This document shows positions 47,716 to 57,300 of a DNA stretch of 64,000 nucleotides, piece after piece; position 1 is the first letter of the stretch; each line of letters opens with the position of its first letter. The notes below the pieces were generated by a model. That model searched no databases. It was not told the DNA's origin and was given only the letters and a program-made list of their open reading frames with translations. The position numbers were made by a program, and so were the translations under genes. The stretch is from Mycobacterium colombiense (lineage in GTDB: Bacteria; Actinomycetota; Actinomycetes; Mycobacteriales; Mycobacteriaceae). Location: positions 25,739 through 89,738 of the forward strand of contig NZ_MBEI01000071.1 of NCBI RefSeq assembly GCF_001953985.1, written 5' to 3'.

Positions 47716-48181
47716 CAGTAAATCCCTCTTCTCCATCCTCGCCGGCACGGCCCGCGAGGGTCGTGTAGGTCTCTTGCACGATGTCACCGGCCTCGTTGGT
47801 GATGACATTCTTGGTGACGATGATCTGGGTGCCGTGCGACACACGCACCGAGTCCACATAAACGTCGCAGTAAAGCTTGTCCCCGGCCACGAGCGGGGCG
47901 AAGTACTTCAGCACCTGGTCGACCTGAACGATCTGGGCGTCCTGGACCGCGATGTTGGCGTACTTGAAGAAGGCAGTCTGCGCCTGGTAGCCGAACACGC
48001 AGACGAACGTCAGCGGGGCGGGCAGTCCCTTGTAGCCGAGTTCGGCCGCCGCCTTCTCCTCGAAGAACCAGGCGTCGTCGTTCTGCACGGCCGTCGCGTG
48101 TTCGCGGATCTTCTCCCGCTCCACCTCGTAATGATCGGGGTAGCGGTAGTGCATCCCCACGATGCTCTGGGTTAACGGCAC
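47702..48181 (-). CDS. hadA: (3R)-hydroxyacyl-ACP dehydratase subunit HadA
   Basis: Substrate-binding FAS-II dehydratase partner of HadB, 159 residues, GTG start. Conserved blocks GMHYRYPDHYEVEREK and VQVDQVLKYFAPLVAGDKLYC. Cys61 (LTFVCVFGY) is present; this is the residue modified by activated thiacetazone and isoxyl in M. tuberculosis. It follows rpmG and heads hadABC. Confidence 0.97.
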   Translation of the reverse strand: MPLTQSIVGMHYRYPDHYEVEREKIREHATAVQNDDAWFFEEKAAAELGYKGLPAPLTFVCVFGYQAQTAFFKYANIAVQDAQIVQVDQVLKYFAPLVAGDKLYCDVYVDSVRVSHGTQIIVTKNVITNEAGDIVQETYTTLAGRAGEDGEEGFTDATA

Positions 48182-48229
48182 GGTTCTTAAACTACCTAGT
48201 CAATCGGAGTAAACGCCCGCGGGTGACCG

Positions 48230-48397
48230 CTAGCGTGTCTCCCGATGCGCCTGGTGCTTACCGCAGTTGGGGCAGAACTTCTTCAGCTCCAGTCGGTCCG
48301 GGTCGTTCCGGCGGTTTTTCTTGGTGATGTAGTTACGGTGCTTGCACACCTCGCATGCCAAGGTGATCTTCGGCCGTACGTCGGTACTGGAAGCCAT
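48230..48397 (-). CDS. rpmG: 50S ribosomal protein L33, zinc-ribbon form
   Basis: Small ribosomal protein of 55 residues (ATG 48397, [18 protein letters not shown]). Two CxxC pairs, CEVC and CPNC, make this the zinc-binding C+ form. M. tuberculosis has two L33 paralogues; position next to metT and hadA indicates rpmG2 (Rv0634B). The C-minus paralogue is not in this window. Confidence 0.95.
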
Positions 48398-48443
48398 GAC
48401 GGTTCTCTCTCGATTCCTTCAAAAAAGCTGTGCTGTTGTGTTG

Positions 48444-48517
<74 letters not shown>

Positions 48518-48569
48518 TCTGGCCACCCCTGTTGGGGTCGGGGCCGCCACGCCTGCTCGGCGTCCGCCG

Positions 48570-48642
48570 AGCCCCCTAACGGAATCGAACCGTTGACCTT
48601 TTCCTTACCATGGAAACGCTCTACCGACTGAGCTAAGGGGGC
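48570..48642 (-). tRNA. thrT: tRNA-Thr (anticodon GGT)
   Basis: Minus-strand cloverleaf of 73 bases. Acceptor GCCCCCT/AGGGGGC, discriminator T, anticodon stem TTTCC/GGAAA with loop ATGGTAA, T arm GGTTCGATTCC. It precedes metT and rpmG, the mycobacterial order. Confidence 0.96.
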
Positions 48643-48681
48643 CGTCCACCCGAAGCGAATCAGTCCGCGCGGGCCTAAAAG

Positions 48682-48711
48682 AGGGTACAGCCTGGCTCGC
48701 AGCGGAACCAA
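48682..48711 (-). promoter_or_regulatory. possible promoter of thrT-metT-rpmG
   Basis: On the minus strand TTGGTT (48711-48706) and TACCCT (48687-48682) are spaced by 18 bases, about 40 bases before the tRNA-Thr. The -10 match is modest. Confidence 0.4.
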
Positions 48712-48830
48712 ACCACGGCTCTCCGGGGGCTCCGCCGCCGTTGCGGCGAGGCTGCGCGCGCATCGGCGAGATGGAAGCGGCCGAACCGGGCCGGAAACGG
48801 CGGTGTCGCGCAGCGTCCTAGTCTGGTCAC

Positions 48831-49544
48831 GTGCCCGAGGAACGGCTGTACTTTCGTCAACTACTCTCCGGCCGCGACTTCGCCGCCGGCGACATGATCG
48901 CGACGCAGATGCGCAACTTCGCCTACCTGATCGGCGATCGGCAAACCGGTGACTGCGTGGTCGTCGACCCCGCGTACGCCGCCGGCGATCTGCTCGACGC
49001 GCTCGAGGCCGACGGCATGCGCCTGTCCGGCGTGCTGGTGACCCACCACCACCCCGACCACGTGGGCGGATCGATGATGGGCTTCGCGCTGGCGGGCCTG
49101 GCCGAACTGCTGGAGCGGGCGCCGGTGCCCGTGCACGTCAACACCCATGAGGCACTGTGGGTTTCGCGAGTCACCGGGATAAGCCTGGGCGACCTGACCC
49201 CCCATGAGAACCACGACAAGGTCAGCATCGGCGACATCGAGATCGAATTGCTGCACACCCCGGGCCACACGCCGGGCAGCCAGTGCTTTCTGCTCGACGG
49301 CCGCCTCGTCGCCGGTGACACGCTGTTCTTGGAGGGCTGCGGGCGCACCGATTTCCCCGGCGGGGACTCCGACGAGATGTACCGCAGCCTGCAGCGGCTC
49401 GCGACCCTGCCCGGTGACCCGACGGTCTTTCCGGGCCACTGGTATTCGGCGGAGCCCAGCGCGTCGCTCTCGGAGGTCAAGCGTTCCAACTACGTGTACC
49501 GGGCCTCGGACCTTGACCAATGGCGGATGCTGATGGGCGGCTGA
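48831..49544 (+). CDS. metallo-beta-lactamase fold hydrolase (glyoxalase II-like)
   Basis: Zinc hydrolase of 237 residues, same length as I recall for Rv0634c. The metal motif THHHPDHVGG is at about 71-80, followed by the His of HTPGHTPGS, the Asp of VAGDTLFLEGCGRTDF and the His of VFPGHWYS. These fit glyoxalase II (hydroxyacylglutathione hydrolase); mycobacteria use mycothiol rather than glutathione, so the thioester may differ. GTG start. Divergent from the tRNA gene cluster. Confidence 0.88.
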   Translation: MPEERLYFRQLLSGRDFAAGDMIATQMRNFAYLIGDRQTGDCVVVDPAYAAGDLLDALEADGMRLSGVLVTHHHPDHVGGSMMGFALAGLAELLERAPVPVHVNTHEALWVSRVTGISLGDLTPHENHDKVSIGDIEIELLHTPGHTPGSQCFLLDGRLVAGDTLFLEGCGRTDFPGGDSDEMYRSLQRLATLPGDPTVFPGHWYSAEPSASLSEVKRSNYVYRASDLDQWRMLMGG

Positions 49545-49616
49545 GCCCCCCAGGGATCGCTCGGTCACAACCATCCGGCGACCGCCCCCCTGTGATATAA
49601 GCGGAGGGTGGATTCC

Positions 49617-50450
49617 ATGGGTTGGATCCAGGACAGCTGGCATGATGTCACGCACGTCGGGTCCAGCACCTGGATAGCGTGGGCAGCGTGGGCGGCAATC
49701 GTCCTGGCGATCGTCACGCTGATCTTCACCAACGGCCAGATCAACCGGAATCGCCGCGCGGCGGCCGAACAGACGCGCCCCCAGGTCGCGATGTTCATGG
49801 AGCCGCATTCCGCCGACTGGCACGTGATCGAACTCGTCGTCCGGAACTTCGGCCACACGGCGGCCTACGACATCGGGTTCTCCTTCGTCAATCCCCCCAC
49901 GGTGGCCGAATACGAGAACGCCACCGACGGCTACGCCGACGTCGTCGAACTGCGGCTCCCCCGCGAGCTGCCGACGCTGGCACCCGGCCAGGAGTGGCGC
50001 ATGGTGTGGGATTCCGCGCTCGACCGCGCCGAGATCGGCAGCGCCATCGAATCCCGCTTCACCGGCACCCTGACCTATTACGACCGGCCCGCTCGTCCGC
50101 AGGGGCGGCGGTTCTGGGAGCGGGAGCGCTCCCCGCTGCGCACCGACGTCGTGCTGGACTGGGACGCCCTGCCGCCCGTCCAGCGCATCGAGTTGATGAC
50201 CACCCATGACCTGGCGAAACGGGAGAAGGAGAGGCTGGAGCTGCTGCGCGGCCTGCTGACCTATTTCCACTACGCCAGCAAGGAAACCCGCCCCGAGGTG
50301 TTCCGCAGCGAGATCGAACGGATCAACGCCGCGGTCCGGGAAACCCAAGACAGATGGCGCACCCGCCAACTCGATGAACCCACCGATGTGAGCCTGCGCT
50401 GGAGTAACGCCGAAGACGACCTGGGCAAACACCACAGCCAGCCCGCCTGA
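49617..50450 (+). CDS. single-span membrane protein of unknown function
   Basis: Protein of 277 residues equivalent to Rv0633c. A membrane helix at about 19-40 (WIAWAAWAAIVLAIVTLIF) is followed by a soluble beta-rich domain. Residues 180-277 are strongly charged and helical (LAKREKERLELLR). Start chosen at ATG 49617, nine bases after GGAGG; the GTG at 49608 is too close to that sequence. It is followed 16 bases later by echA3. No function can be assigned. Confidence 0.75.
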   Translation: MGWIQDSWHDVTHVGSSTWIAWAAWAAIVLAIVTLIFTNGQINRNRRAAAEQTRPQVAMFMEPHSADWHVIELVVRNFGHTAAYDIGFSFVNPPTVAEYENATDGYADVVELRLPRELPTLAPGQEWRMVWDSALDRAEIGSAIESRFTGTLTYYDRPARPQGRRFWERERSPLRTDVVLDWDALPPVQRIELMTTHDLAKREKERLELLRGLLTYFHYASKETRPEVFRSEIERINAAVRETQDRWRTRQLDEPTDVSLRWSNAEDDLGKHHSQPA

Positions 50451-50466
50451 CGGCAAGGAGCAACCG

Positions 50467-51162
50467 ATGAGCGCCCCGGTCCACTACAGCATCAAGGACT
50501 CCATCGCCGTCATCAAGATGGACGACGGCAAGGTCAATGCGCTGGGCCCCGCCATGCAGCAGGCCCTGAACGACGCGATCGACACGGCCGAGGCGGACAA
50601 CGCCGGGGCGCTGGTGATCACCGGCAACGACCGGGTGTTCAGCGGCGGCTTCGATCTGAAGATCCTGACCTCCGGTGAGGTGCAGCCCGCGATCGACATG
50701 CTCCGCGGCGGGTTCGAGCTGGCGTATCGCCTGTTGTCCTTTCCCAAGCCGGTGGTGATGGCGTGCACCGGCCATGCCATCGCGATGGGGGCGTTCCTGT
50801 TGTCGGCCGGCGACCACCGGGTGGCCGCCCACGCCTACAACATCCAGGCCAACGAGGTCGCGATCGGCATGGTGATCCCCTATGCCGCACTGGAAATCAT
50901 GAAGCTGCGGTTGACGCCGTCGGCCTACCAGCAGGCCAGCGGGCTGGCCAAGACCTTCTTCGGTGAAACCGCGCTCGCCGCAGGCTTTATCGACGAGATC
51001 GTGCTGCCGGAGGTGGTGGTCGACCGCGCCTTGGAGGCCGCGCGGGAATTCGCCGGTCTGCATCAGCGGGCGCACGCCGCCACCAAGTTGCGCACCCGAG
51101 CGGAGGGCCTCGCGGCCATCCGCGCCGGCATCGACGGGATCGAAGCCGAATTCGGGGTGTGA
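50467..51162 (+). CDS. echA3: enoyl-CoA hydratase EchA3
   Basis: Crotonase-family protein of 231 residues, identical in length to my memory of Rv0632c. Oxyanion-hole regions GNDRVFSGGFDLKIL (about 57-71) and ACTGHAIAMGAFLLSAGDHR (about 99-118). The usual catalytic Glu pair is not obvious, so chemistry on CoA esters is uncertain. In M. tuberculosis recC follows directly; here three unrelated genes and a cyclopropane synthase intervene. Confidence 0.9.
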   Translation: MSAPVHYSIKDSIAVIKMDDGKVNALGPAMQQALNDAIDTAEADNAGALVITGNDRVFSGGFDLKILTSGEVQPAIDMLRGGFELAYRLLSFPKPVVMACTGHAIAMGAFLLSAGDHRVAAHAYNIQANEVAIGMVIPYAALEIMKLRLTPSAYQQASGLAKTFFGETALAAGFIDEIVLPEVVVDRALEAAREFAGLHQRAHAATKLRTRAEGLAAIRAGIDGIEAEFGV

Positions 51163-51249
51163 GCCGCTGAGGGCGCGTTGCGCCAGATGCGCTGGGCCAA
51201 CGCGATGCTCAAAGAGCTTTCCCCGCAAGTCTTGATGAACTGAAACGGC

Positions 51250-51284
51250 GAACGCGGTGGTCGCCACTGGCCGCCACCGCGTTC
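51250..51284. terminator. terminator-like hairpin between echA3 and cynS
   Basis: Perfect 11-base-pair stem GAACGCGGTGG/CCACCGCGTTC with a 13-base loop between the convergent stops of echA3 and the cyanase gene. No T tract. The 88 bases between echA3 and this hairpin hold only a short non-homologous reading frame. Confidence 0.5.
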
Positions 51285-51353
51285 CCTTCGCCTCCTCGCA
51301 CGCCAGTCTGGCACGCGCGCGCCGTGCCGTCACGCCACTCGGGCGACCTCGTG

Positions 51354-51809
51354 TCAGTCCTGCGCCTCGACCCACTGATAGGGCAGGAATTTCCCGTCGA
51401 ACGTCACCACGACCCGGTCCCCGGCCGGGTGCGGCTTCTTCTGCACGTCGAGGCTGAAGTTGATGGCGCTCATGATCCCGTCGCCGAACTGTTCGGCGAT
51501 CACCTCCTTGAGGGCCCCGCCGTACACCTGCAGGGCTTCGTAGAAGCGGTAGATGGTGGGGTCAGTGGGGACGGCGGTGGGCAGGCCGCCACGCATCGGG
51601 GCGGCGGCGAGCACCGGCACCACCGAGTCGTCCAGCTTCAACTTCTCGGCCAGAACCTTGGCCTGCTCCACCGGGATCGGGTGCTGGCCGAGCAACGCCG
51701 CCGTGGTCCACATCAGCGGCCTGTCGATCGCGTCGGCCAGCTGTTGCCAGGTCAGCCCTTCGCGGAGTCGGGCTATGACGACCTGTTCGGTGATTTCGGT
51801 TCTGTTCAT
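51354..51809 (-). CDS. cynS: cyanate hydratase (cyanase)
   Basis: Converts cyanate plus bicarbonate to ammonia and carbon dioxide; 151 residues from ATG 51809 (MNRTEITEQVV). The N-terminal helical domain resembles a helix-turn-helix but is structural. The catalytic domain TDPTIYRFYEALQVYGGALK and GDGIMSAINFSLDV carries Arg, Glu and Ser corresponding to the decamer active site. No cyanate transporter, carbonic anhydrase or CynR regulator is adjacent, unlike the E. coli cyn operon. Absent at this position in M. tuberculosis as I recall; part of an inserted block. Confidence 0.95.
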   Translation of the reverse strand: MNRTEITEQVVIARLREGLTWQQLADAIDRPLMWTTAALLGQHPIPVEQAKVLAEKLKLDDSVVPVLAAAPMRGGLPTAVPTDPTIYRFYEALQVYGGALKEVIAEQFGDGIMSAINFSLDVQKKPHPAGDRVVVTFDGKFLPYQWVEAQD

Positions 51810-51833
51810 GGCCCCAAGCATGCCCGCCGGACC

Positions 51834-52589
51834 TCAGTCCGGCTTGGTGGCGGTGACCAGGCGCGTGGAGAACCAGGGGCCGCCGTACCACATCCGCCAG
51901 CCGACGTTGCGCCGCCGCACGTCGCGCCAGCCGAGTTCGCGCAGCCGGGCGGCGTGTTGACGCGTCTCCCACAGGTCGGCGATGGCGAGCCGGCCCCCCG
52001 GCCGCAGCACGCGCACGGCTTCGTCGAGCGCGCGGCGCCGGCCGGCGTGACCTGGAATGTTGTGGATGGCCAGATTGCTCACGATCACGTCGACGCTCTC
52101 GTCGGGCAGCGGCAGCGCGGTCATGTCGGCGGTGTGCAGCTCGATGCGGTCGGCGACGTCCTCGGCCACCGCGTTGGCCAGCGTGGCCTGCTCGGAGTTG
52201 TCGGTCTGGTCGGCCTGCCACAGGTCGACGCCGATCGCCCGGCCCCGCGGCAGCCGCTTGGCCGCCGCCAGCAGCCCCGCGCCGCGCCCGCAGCCGAGGT
52301 CGAGCACCGTTTCGTCGCCCGCGAGCCGCAGGTCGCGCAGAACCCGTTCCCAGACAACGAATTTCCCGGCCCGCGTGGCGTACATGTACAGGACCACAGC
52401 ACCCGCGACCCCGGCGGAGGACGTCGCGGCCAACGCCGCCCGCAGCCGCCTGCCGCGCGCCCAGCTGATACCCGCGAACACGGCCAGGGCGGCGGCTTGA
52501 GCGCCGATGCCTACGGCCTGCGCGCGTGCCGAGACGGTGTGAAAGGAACCGTCGACCCCGTAGTCACCCTGGTGGTCATGCACGCCCAT
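51834..52589 (-). CDS. membrane-associated class I SAM methyltransferase
   Basis: Methyltransferase of 251 residues. Two hydrophobic segments (about 18-40 and 50-70) precede the catalytic domain, so it is probably membrane attached. SAM motif I is VLDLGCGRGAGLL (near 95-107), motif II LPLPDESVDVIVSNLAIHNI, and RPGGRLAIADLWETRQ follows. It resembles UbiE/Coq5-type enzymes. ATG at 52589. It is 24 bases from cynS and 45 from the nitroreductase. Substrate unknown, possibly a lipid or quinone. Confidence 0.85.
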   Translation of the reverse strand: MGVHDHQGDYGVDGSFHTVSARAQAVGIGAQAAALAVFAGISWARGRRLRAALAATSSAGVAGAVVLYMYATRAGKFVVWERVLRDLRLAGDETVLDLGCGRGAGLLAAAKRLPRGRAIGVDLWQADQTDNSEQATLANAVAEDVADRIELHTADMTALPLPDESVDVIVSNLAIHNIPGHAGRRRALDEAVRVLRPGGRLAIADLWETRQHAARLRELGWRDVRRRNVGWRMWYGGPWFSTRLVTATKPD

Positions 52590-52634
52590 CACCTTACGAC
52601 TCGACAAGTCGCCGAAGGTTTTTCGCGGTGGCGA

Positions 52635-53150
52635 TCACCAACTGCCGTGGTGCACGACCTCGGCGAACGGACGCCGGTCCGGCTTGCGGATCGGGGTGAG
52701 TGGGCGATCCGCGGGATAACCGAGGCCGAGCAGGAAGGCGACCAGGTATTCGTCGGGCACGCCGAGGATCGCGCGCGCCTTGCCCTGATCCCCCACCGAC
52801 GAGTGGCCGGTCCCGATGCCCAGGTCTGTGGCCGCGATCATCATCGCCATGGTGGCCTGGCCGACGTCGTAGTTGTCGGTGATGACCCGGCGCTCGTCGG
52901 GCGGCACCGGGACCACGATGGCGATCGCGGCCGCGGCCGCGGCGATGTGGCCCGCGCCCCGCCACACCGTGGAGAGCTCGGTCAGCCGGTCACGGTCGGT
53001 GACGATGACGAAGTCCCACGGCTGACGGTTCTTGGCCGACGGCGCGCGCCAGCCGGCCTCGGCGATGCGGTCCAGGTCCTCGGCCGGTACCGGATTCGGT
53101 TGGTACTCCCGCACGTTGCGACGTGCGCAGATCGCGTCCCAAGCTTCCAT
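52635..53150 (-). CDS. nitroreductase family protein
   Basis: FMN-dependent oxidoreductase of 171 residues, at the short end of the family. Flavin-binding motifs ARRNVREY (about 9-16), RAPSAKNRQPWDFVIV (about 35-50) and GIGTGHSSVGDQ. Likely reduces quinones or nitro compounds with NAD(P)H. First gene of nitroreductase, methyltransferase, cyanase. Divergent from the cyclopropane synthase, with about 290 bases between. Confidence 0.88.
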   Translation of the reverse strand: MEAWDAICARRNVREYQPNPVPAEDLDRIAEAGWRAPSAKNRQPWDFVIVTDRDRLTELSTVWRGAGHIAAAAAAIAIVVPVPPDERRVITDNYDVGQATMAMMIAATDLGIGTGHSSVGDQGKARAILGVPDEYLVAFLLGLGYPADRPLTPIRKPDRRPFAEVVHHGSW

Positions 53151-53442
53151 CTGGTTCCCTTCAGTGACTGTTTTCCCGGATAAACCGGCGTAGGATCGGC
53201 TGAATTCCCAGGCAGGGATTGCGCGTTCGCCCGTAGTCTAGCTCCGGTAAGTGTGAGTGGACGGGTGCCAACGCAACCAAACACCTTGGGGCACAGTTAA
53301 ACACGATTTTTCTGCGCGGGCGGCCTGCCCGGACTGCCGCTCGAGTTTGATCGCCACGTCTCCGGGAAGCCGTGGTGAACCAATCGAACGCCCGTCTCGT
53401 GAACAACCGAATGGCCCCGAGTCAGAAAGGCGGGTATCCGCC
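53151..53442. other. divergent intergenic region before the cyclopropane synthase
   Basis: About 290 bases separate the divergent nitroreductase and cyclopropane synthase genes. It has patches of lower GC content (around 53275-53310, with runs of A and T) than its surroundings and must hold both promoters. I could not name a convincing -35/-10 pair or a gene. The synthase start is the GTG at 53443 with AAAGGCGGG upstream. Confidence 0.6.
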
Positions 53443-54309
53443 GTGGCAGAGCACCTGACGCCGCACTTCGAAGAGGTACAGGCCCATTACGACCTGTCCG
53501 ACGACTTCTTCCGGCTGTTTCTCGACCCCACCATGACCTACAGCTGCGCCTATTGGGACCGCAACCGGGACATTTCGCTGGAAGAGGCGCAGTTGCGCAA
53601 GATGGACCTCTCGCTGGGCAAGCTGGGTCTGCGGCCGGGCATGACGCTGTTGGACATCGGGTGCGGCTGGGGCGGCACGATGCGGCGCGCGATCGAGACG
53701 TACGACGTGAACGTCATCGGTCTGACCCTGTCGGAGCACCAGGCGGCGCACGTGCAAAAGCTCTTCGACAGCATGGACACCGAACGCAGCAGGCGCGTGT
53801 TACTGCACGGCTGGGAAGAGTTCGACGAGCAGGCGGACCGGATCGTCTCCATCGGCGCGTTCGAGCACTTCGGCTACGACCGCTACGACGACTTCTTCGC
53901 GATGGCCCACCGCACCCTGCCCGAGGACGGGGTGATGCTGCTGCACACCATCACCATGCTGACCCCGCAGCAGATCGTCGAACGCGAATTGCCGATGACT
54001 CAGGAGCAGACCAGCTTCAACGAATTCATCGCCACCGAGATCTTCCCGGGCGGTCAGTTGCCGGCGATCGAGATAGTGGAGTTCCACGCATCGAAGATGG
54101 GGTTCAACCTCAAGCGCAGGCAGTCGCTGCAGCTGCACTACGCCCGGACCCTCGACCGCTGGGCGGAGGCCCTGCAGGCACGCCACGCCGAGGCCGTCGA
54201 GATCCAGTCCGAAGAGGTCTACCAGCGCTATATGCGGTACCTGACCGGCTGCGCCAACGCATTCCGCGTGGGATACATCGACGTCAACCAGTTCACGCTG
54301 GCCAAGTAG
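53443..54309 (+). CDS. cyclopropane mycolic acid synthase, CmaA1/MmaA2-like
   Basis: Fourth mycolate methyltransferase in the window, 288 residues, GTG start. Near its N terminus it has LTPHFEEVQAHYDLSDDFFRL as in the 40023 gene, SAM motif LDIGCGWGGTM and active-site SIGAFEHFGYDRYD and LHYARTLDRWAEA. It differs at YSCAYWDRNRDISLEEA, where one extra residue lies after the conserved Cys. Classified as CmaA1/MmaA2 type. It is separated from the main cluster by 12 kb and sits next to cyanase, methyltransferase and nitroreductase genes, just upstream of recC. Exact product (cis or trans cyclopropane) unknown. Confidence 0.85.
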   Translation: MAEHLTPHFEEVQAHYDLSDDFFRLFLDPTMTYSCAYWDRNRDISLEEAQLRKMDLSLGKLGLRPGMTLLDIGCGWGGTMRRAIETYDVNVIGLTLSEHQAAHVQKLFDSMDTERSRRVLLHGWEEFDEQADRIVSIGAFEHFGYDRYDDFFAMAHRTLPEDGVMLLHTITMLTPQQIVERELPMTQEQTSFNEFIATEIFPGGQLPAIEIVEFHASKMGFNLKRRQSLQLHYARTLDRWAEALQARHAEAVEIQSEEVYQRYMRYLTGCANAFRVGYIDVNQFTLAK

Positions 54310-54391
54310 CACCGCTGACGCCCGCAGGGCGACACACTGCGCGGCCGTAGCGCCCACCCGCGTCGGTGTTCGGGTTTATCGTGACAGCGCA

Positions 54392-57300
54392 ATGCCGCTT
54401 CATCTGCACCGTGCCGAGCGCACCGATCTGTTGGCCGACGGTCTCGGCGCTCTGCTGGCCAACCCGCTGACCGACCCGTTCGCCACCGAGCTCGTCGTGG
54501 TGCCGGCGCGCGGCGTGGAGCGCTGGCTCAGCCAGCGGTTGTCGCACGTGCTCGGTGCGCGCGGCGGTGACGGGGTGTGCGCCGGGGTGGCGTTTCGCAG
54601 CCCGGGCTCGCTGATCGCCGAGATCACCGGTACCGCCGACAACGATCCGTGGTCGGCGGACGCCATGGCCTGGCCGCTGTTGGAGGCGATCGACTGCTCG
54701 CTGGACGAGCCGTGGTGCCGCGCGCTGGCCATGCATGTGGGCCACTTCCACACCGGCGCGGAGGCCGAGCTGCGCCAGGGCCGCCGATACGAGGTGGCGC
54801 GCCGGCTGGCCGGCCTGTTCGACTCCTACGCGCGGCAGCGCCCGCAGCTGCTCGTCGACTGGGGCAACGGCGAACCCGGTGATCTCGACGAGGACCTGCG
54901 CTGGCAGCCCGAGCTGTGGCGGGCGCTGGTGGCGCGGGTCGTCCGCGACCCGCCGCACGTCCGCCACGCCAAGACCATCGCGCGGCTGCGGGATGCGCCC
55001 AGCGAGCTGCCGTCCCGGCTGTCGCTGTTCGGGCACACCCGGCTGACCCGCACCGATATCGAGCTGTTGGAGGCGGTGGCCACCCACCACGACCTGCATC
55101 TGTGGCTACCACACCCGAGCGAGGTGCTGTGGCGCGCGCTGGCCGGCGCCCGCGGCGCGATCCCCCGGCGCGACGACGTCAGCCACCGCGCGGTGTCGCA
55201 TCCACTGCTCGCGACGCTCGGGCGAGACCTGCGCGAACTGCAACGCGGCCTGCCGGCCGATCCGGTGACCGACGACTACCTGGCCGGTGCCGCGCCCCCG
55301 GACACGCTGCTCGGCTGGCTGCAGTCGGACATCGCCGCCAATGCCGTTCGCCCACTTGGCCGCACGATGGCGGCCGGCGACCGGTCGGTGCAGATCCACA
55401 ACTGCCACGGCCCGGCCCGCCAGGTCGACGTGCTACGCGAGGTGCTGCTCGGGTTGTTGCAGGATGATCCGACGCTCGAGCCGCGCGACGTCCTGGTGAT
55501 GTGCCCGGACATCGACGCCTATGCGCCGCTGATCATGGCCGACTTCGGCCTGGGCGACGTGGTGCACGGCGCCCATCCCGCCCACCAGTTGCGCGTGCGG
55601 CTGGCGGACCGCTCGCCGATCCAGACCAACCCGCTGCTGGGGGTGGCCGCGCAACTGCTGGCCCTGGCGGCCGGCCGGGTGACCGCCAGCGAGGTGCTCA
55701 ACCTGGCGCAGGCCGCGCCGGTGCGCGCCCGATTCGGATTCACCGACGACGACCTCGAGGCCATCACCCGCTGGGTCCGGCAGGCGAACATCCGGTGGGG
55801 GCTGGATCAGCAGCATCGGCGGCCCTACCACGTCGACTTCGTCCACAACACATGGCGTTTCGGCATCGACCGGATACTGGCCGGCGTCGCGATGTCCGAC
55901 GATTCGAACGCGTGGATAGACGCGACGCTGCCGCTCGACGACGTCAGCAGCAACCGCGTCCAATTGGCCGGGCAATTCGCCGAATTCGTCGCCCGGCTGC
56001 AGCACACCCTCGACTCGCTCACCGGGACCAGGCCGCTGACCGAATGGCTGGCCGCCCTCACCGAGGGCATCGCGCTGCTGACGCGGGTCCGCGCTGCGGA
56101 CGAATGGCAGAACGGTCAGATGCAGCGCGAGTTCGCGCAGACGCTGGGTCAGGCCGGGCCCCGGGGCGACATCGCGTTGCGGCTGCCCGACATTCGCGCG
56201 CTGCTCAACCAGCGCCTCGCCGGTCGCCCGACGCGGGCCAACTTCCGCACCGGCACCCTGACGGTGTGCACGATGGTGCCGATGCGCTCGGTGCCGCACC
56301 GGGTGGTGTGCCTGGTCGGGCTGGACGACGGGCTGTTCCCGCGGCTCGGCATCGTCGACGGTGACGACGCACTGGCCCGGTGCCCGATGACCGGGGAACG
56401 CGACATCCGTTCCGAGGACCGCCAATTGCTGCTCGACGCGATCGGCGCGGCCACCGAGAGGCTGGTGATCACCTACACCGGCGCCAACGAGTACTCGGGG
56501 CAGCCGCGGCCGCCGGCGGTGCCGCTGGCCGAACTGCTGGACACCCTCGACGTCACCACCACGACCAAGGTGCGTGACCGCATCGTCGTGGAACATCCGT
56601 TGCAGCCGTTCGACATTCGCAACGTCATCCCCGGCGGCCTGGTCCCGGGCGTGCCGTTCAGTTTCGACCCCACGGTGCTGCGCGCGGCGCGCGCGACCAC
56701 CGGCGACCATGGCGAACAGCCGAAATTCATCTCGGCACCGCTGCCGCCCCCGCCGCCCGGCGACGTCATCCTCGCCGACCTGGTCGGCTTCTTCAAAGAC
56801 CCGGTGAAGGGCTTCTTCCGCGCACTGGAATTCACGCTGCCGTACGACGTCGACGGCGTGCAGGACGCCATGCCCGTCGACATCGACGGCCTCGAGGAGT
56901 GGACCGTCGGCGACCGGATGCTGGGCGACATCCTGCGCGGGATGACTCCCGACGACGCGCGGCAAGCCGAGTGGCGGCGCGGCACGCTGCCGCCGGGTCA
57001 GCTGGGCTGGCGCAAGGTCACCGAGATCCGCGACCAGGCCGCCCTGCTGGCGAGCGAGGCGCTTCGGCATATGCGCAGGGACCGCCCGGCCGGCGCGTCA
57101 GCCTATGACGTCGACGTCGACCTCGGTGGCGGGCGGCGCCTCACCGGCACGGTGTCGCCGGTCTATGACGACCGCCTGGTGTCGGTCACGTATTCGCGCC
57201 TGGACGGCAAGCATCTGCTCGAATCGTGGATCCCGTTGCTGGCGTTGGCCGCTCACGATCCCGGCCGCGACTGGGCTGCGGTGTGCATCGGCCGCATGCG

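Noticed and set aside
51175..51243. Short frame after echA3 ending MRWANAMLKELSPQVLMN
   Set aside because: Only about 20 codons with no ribosome site; may be a gene remnant but nothing supports it as a gene.
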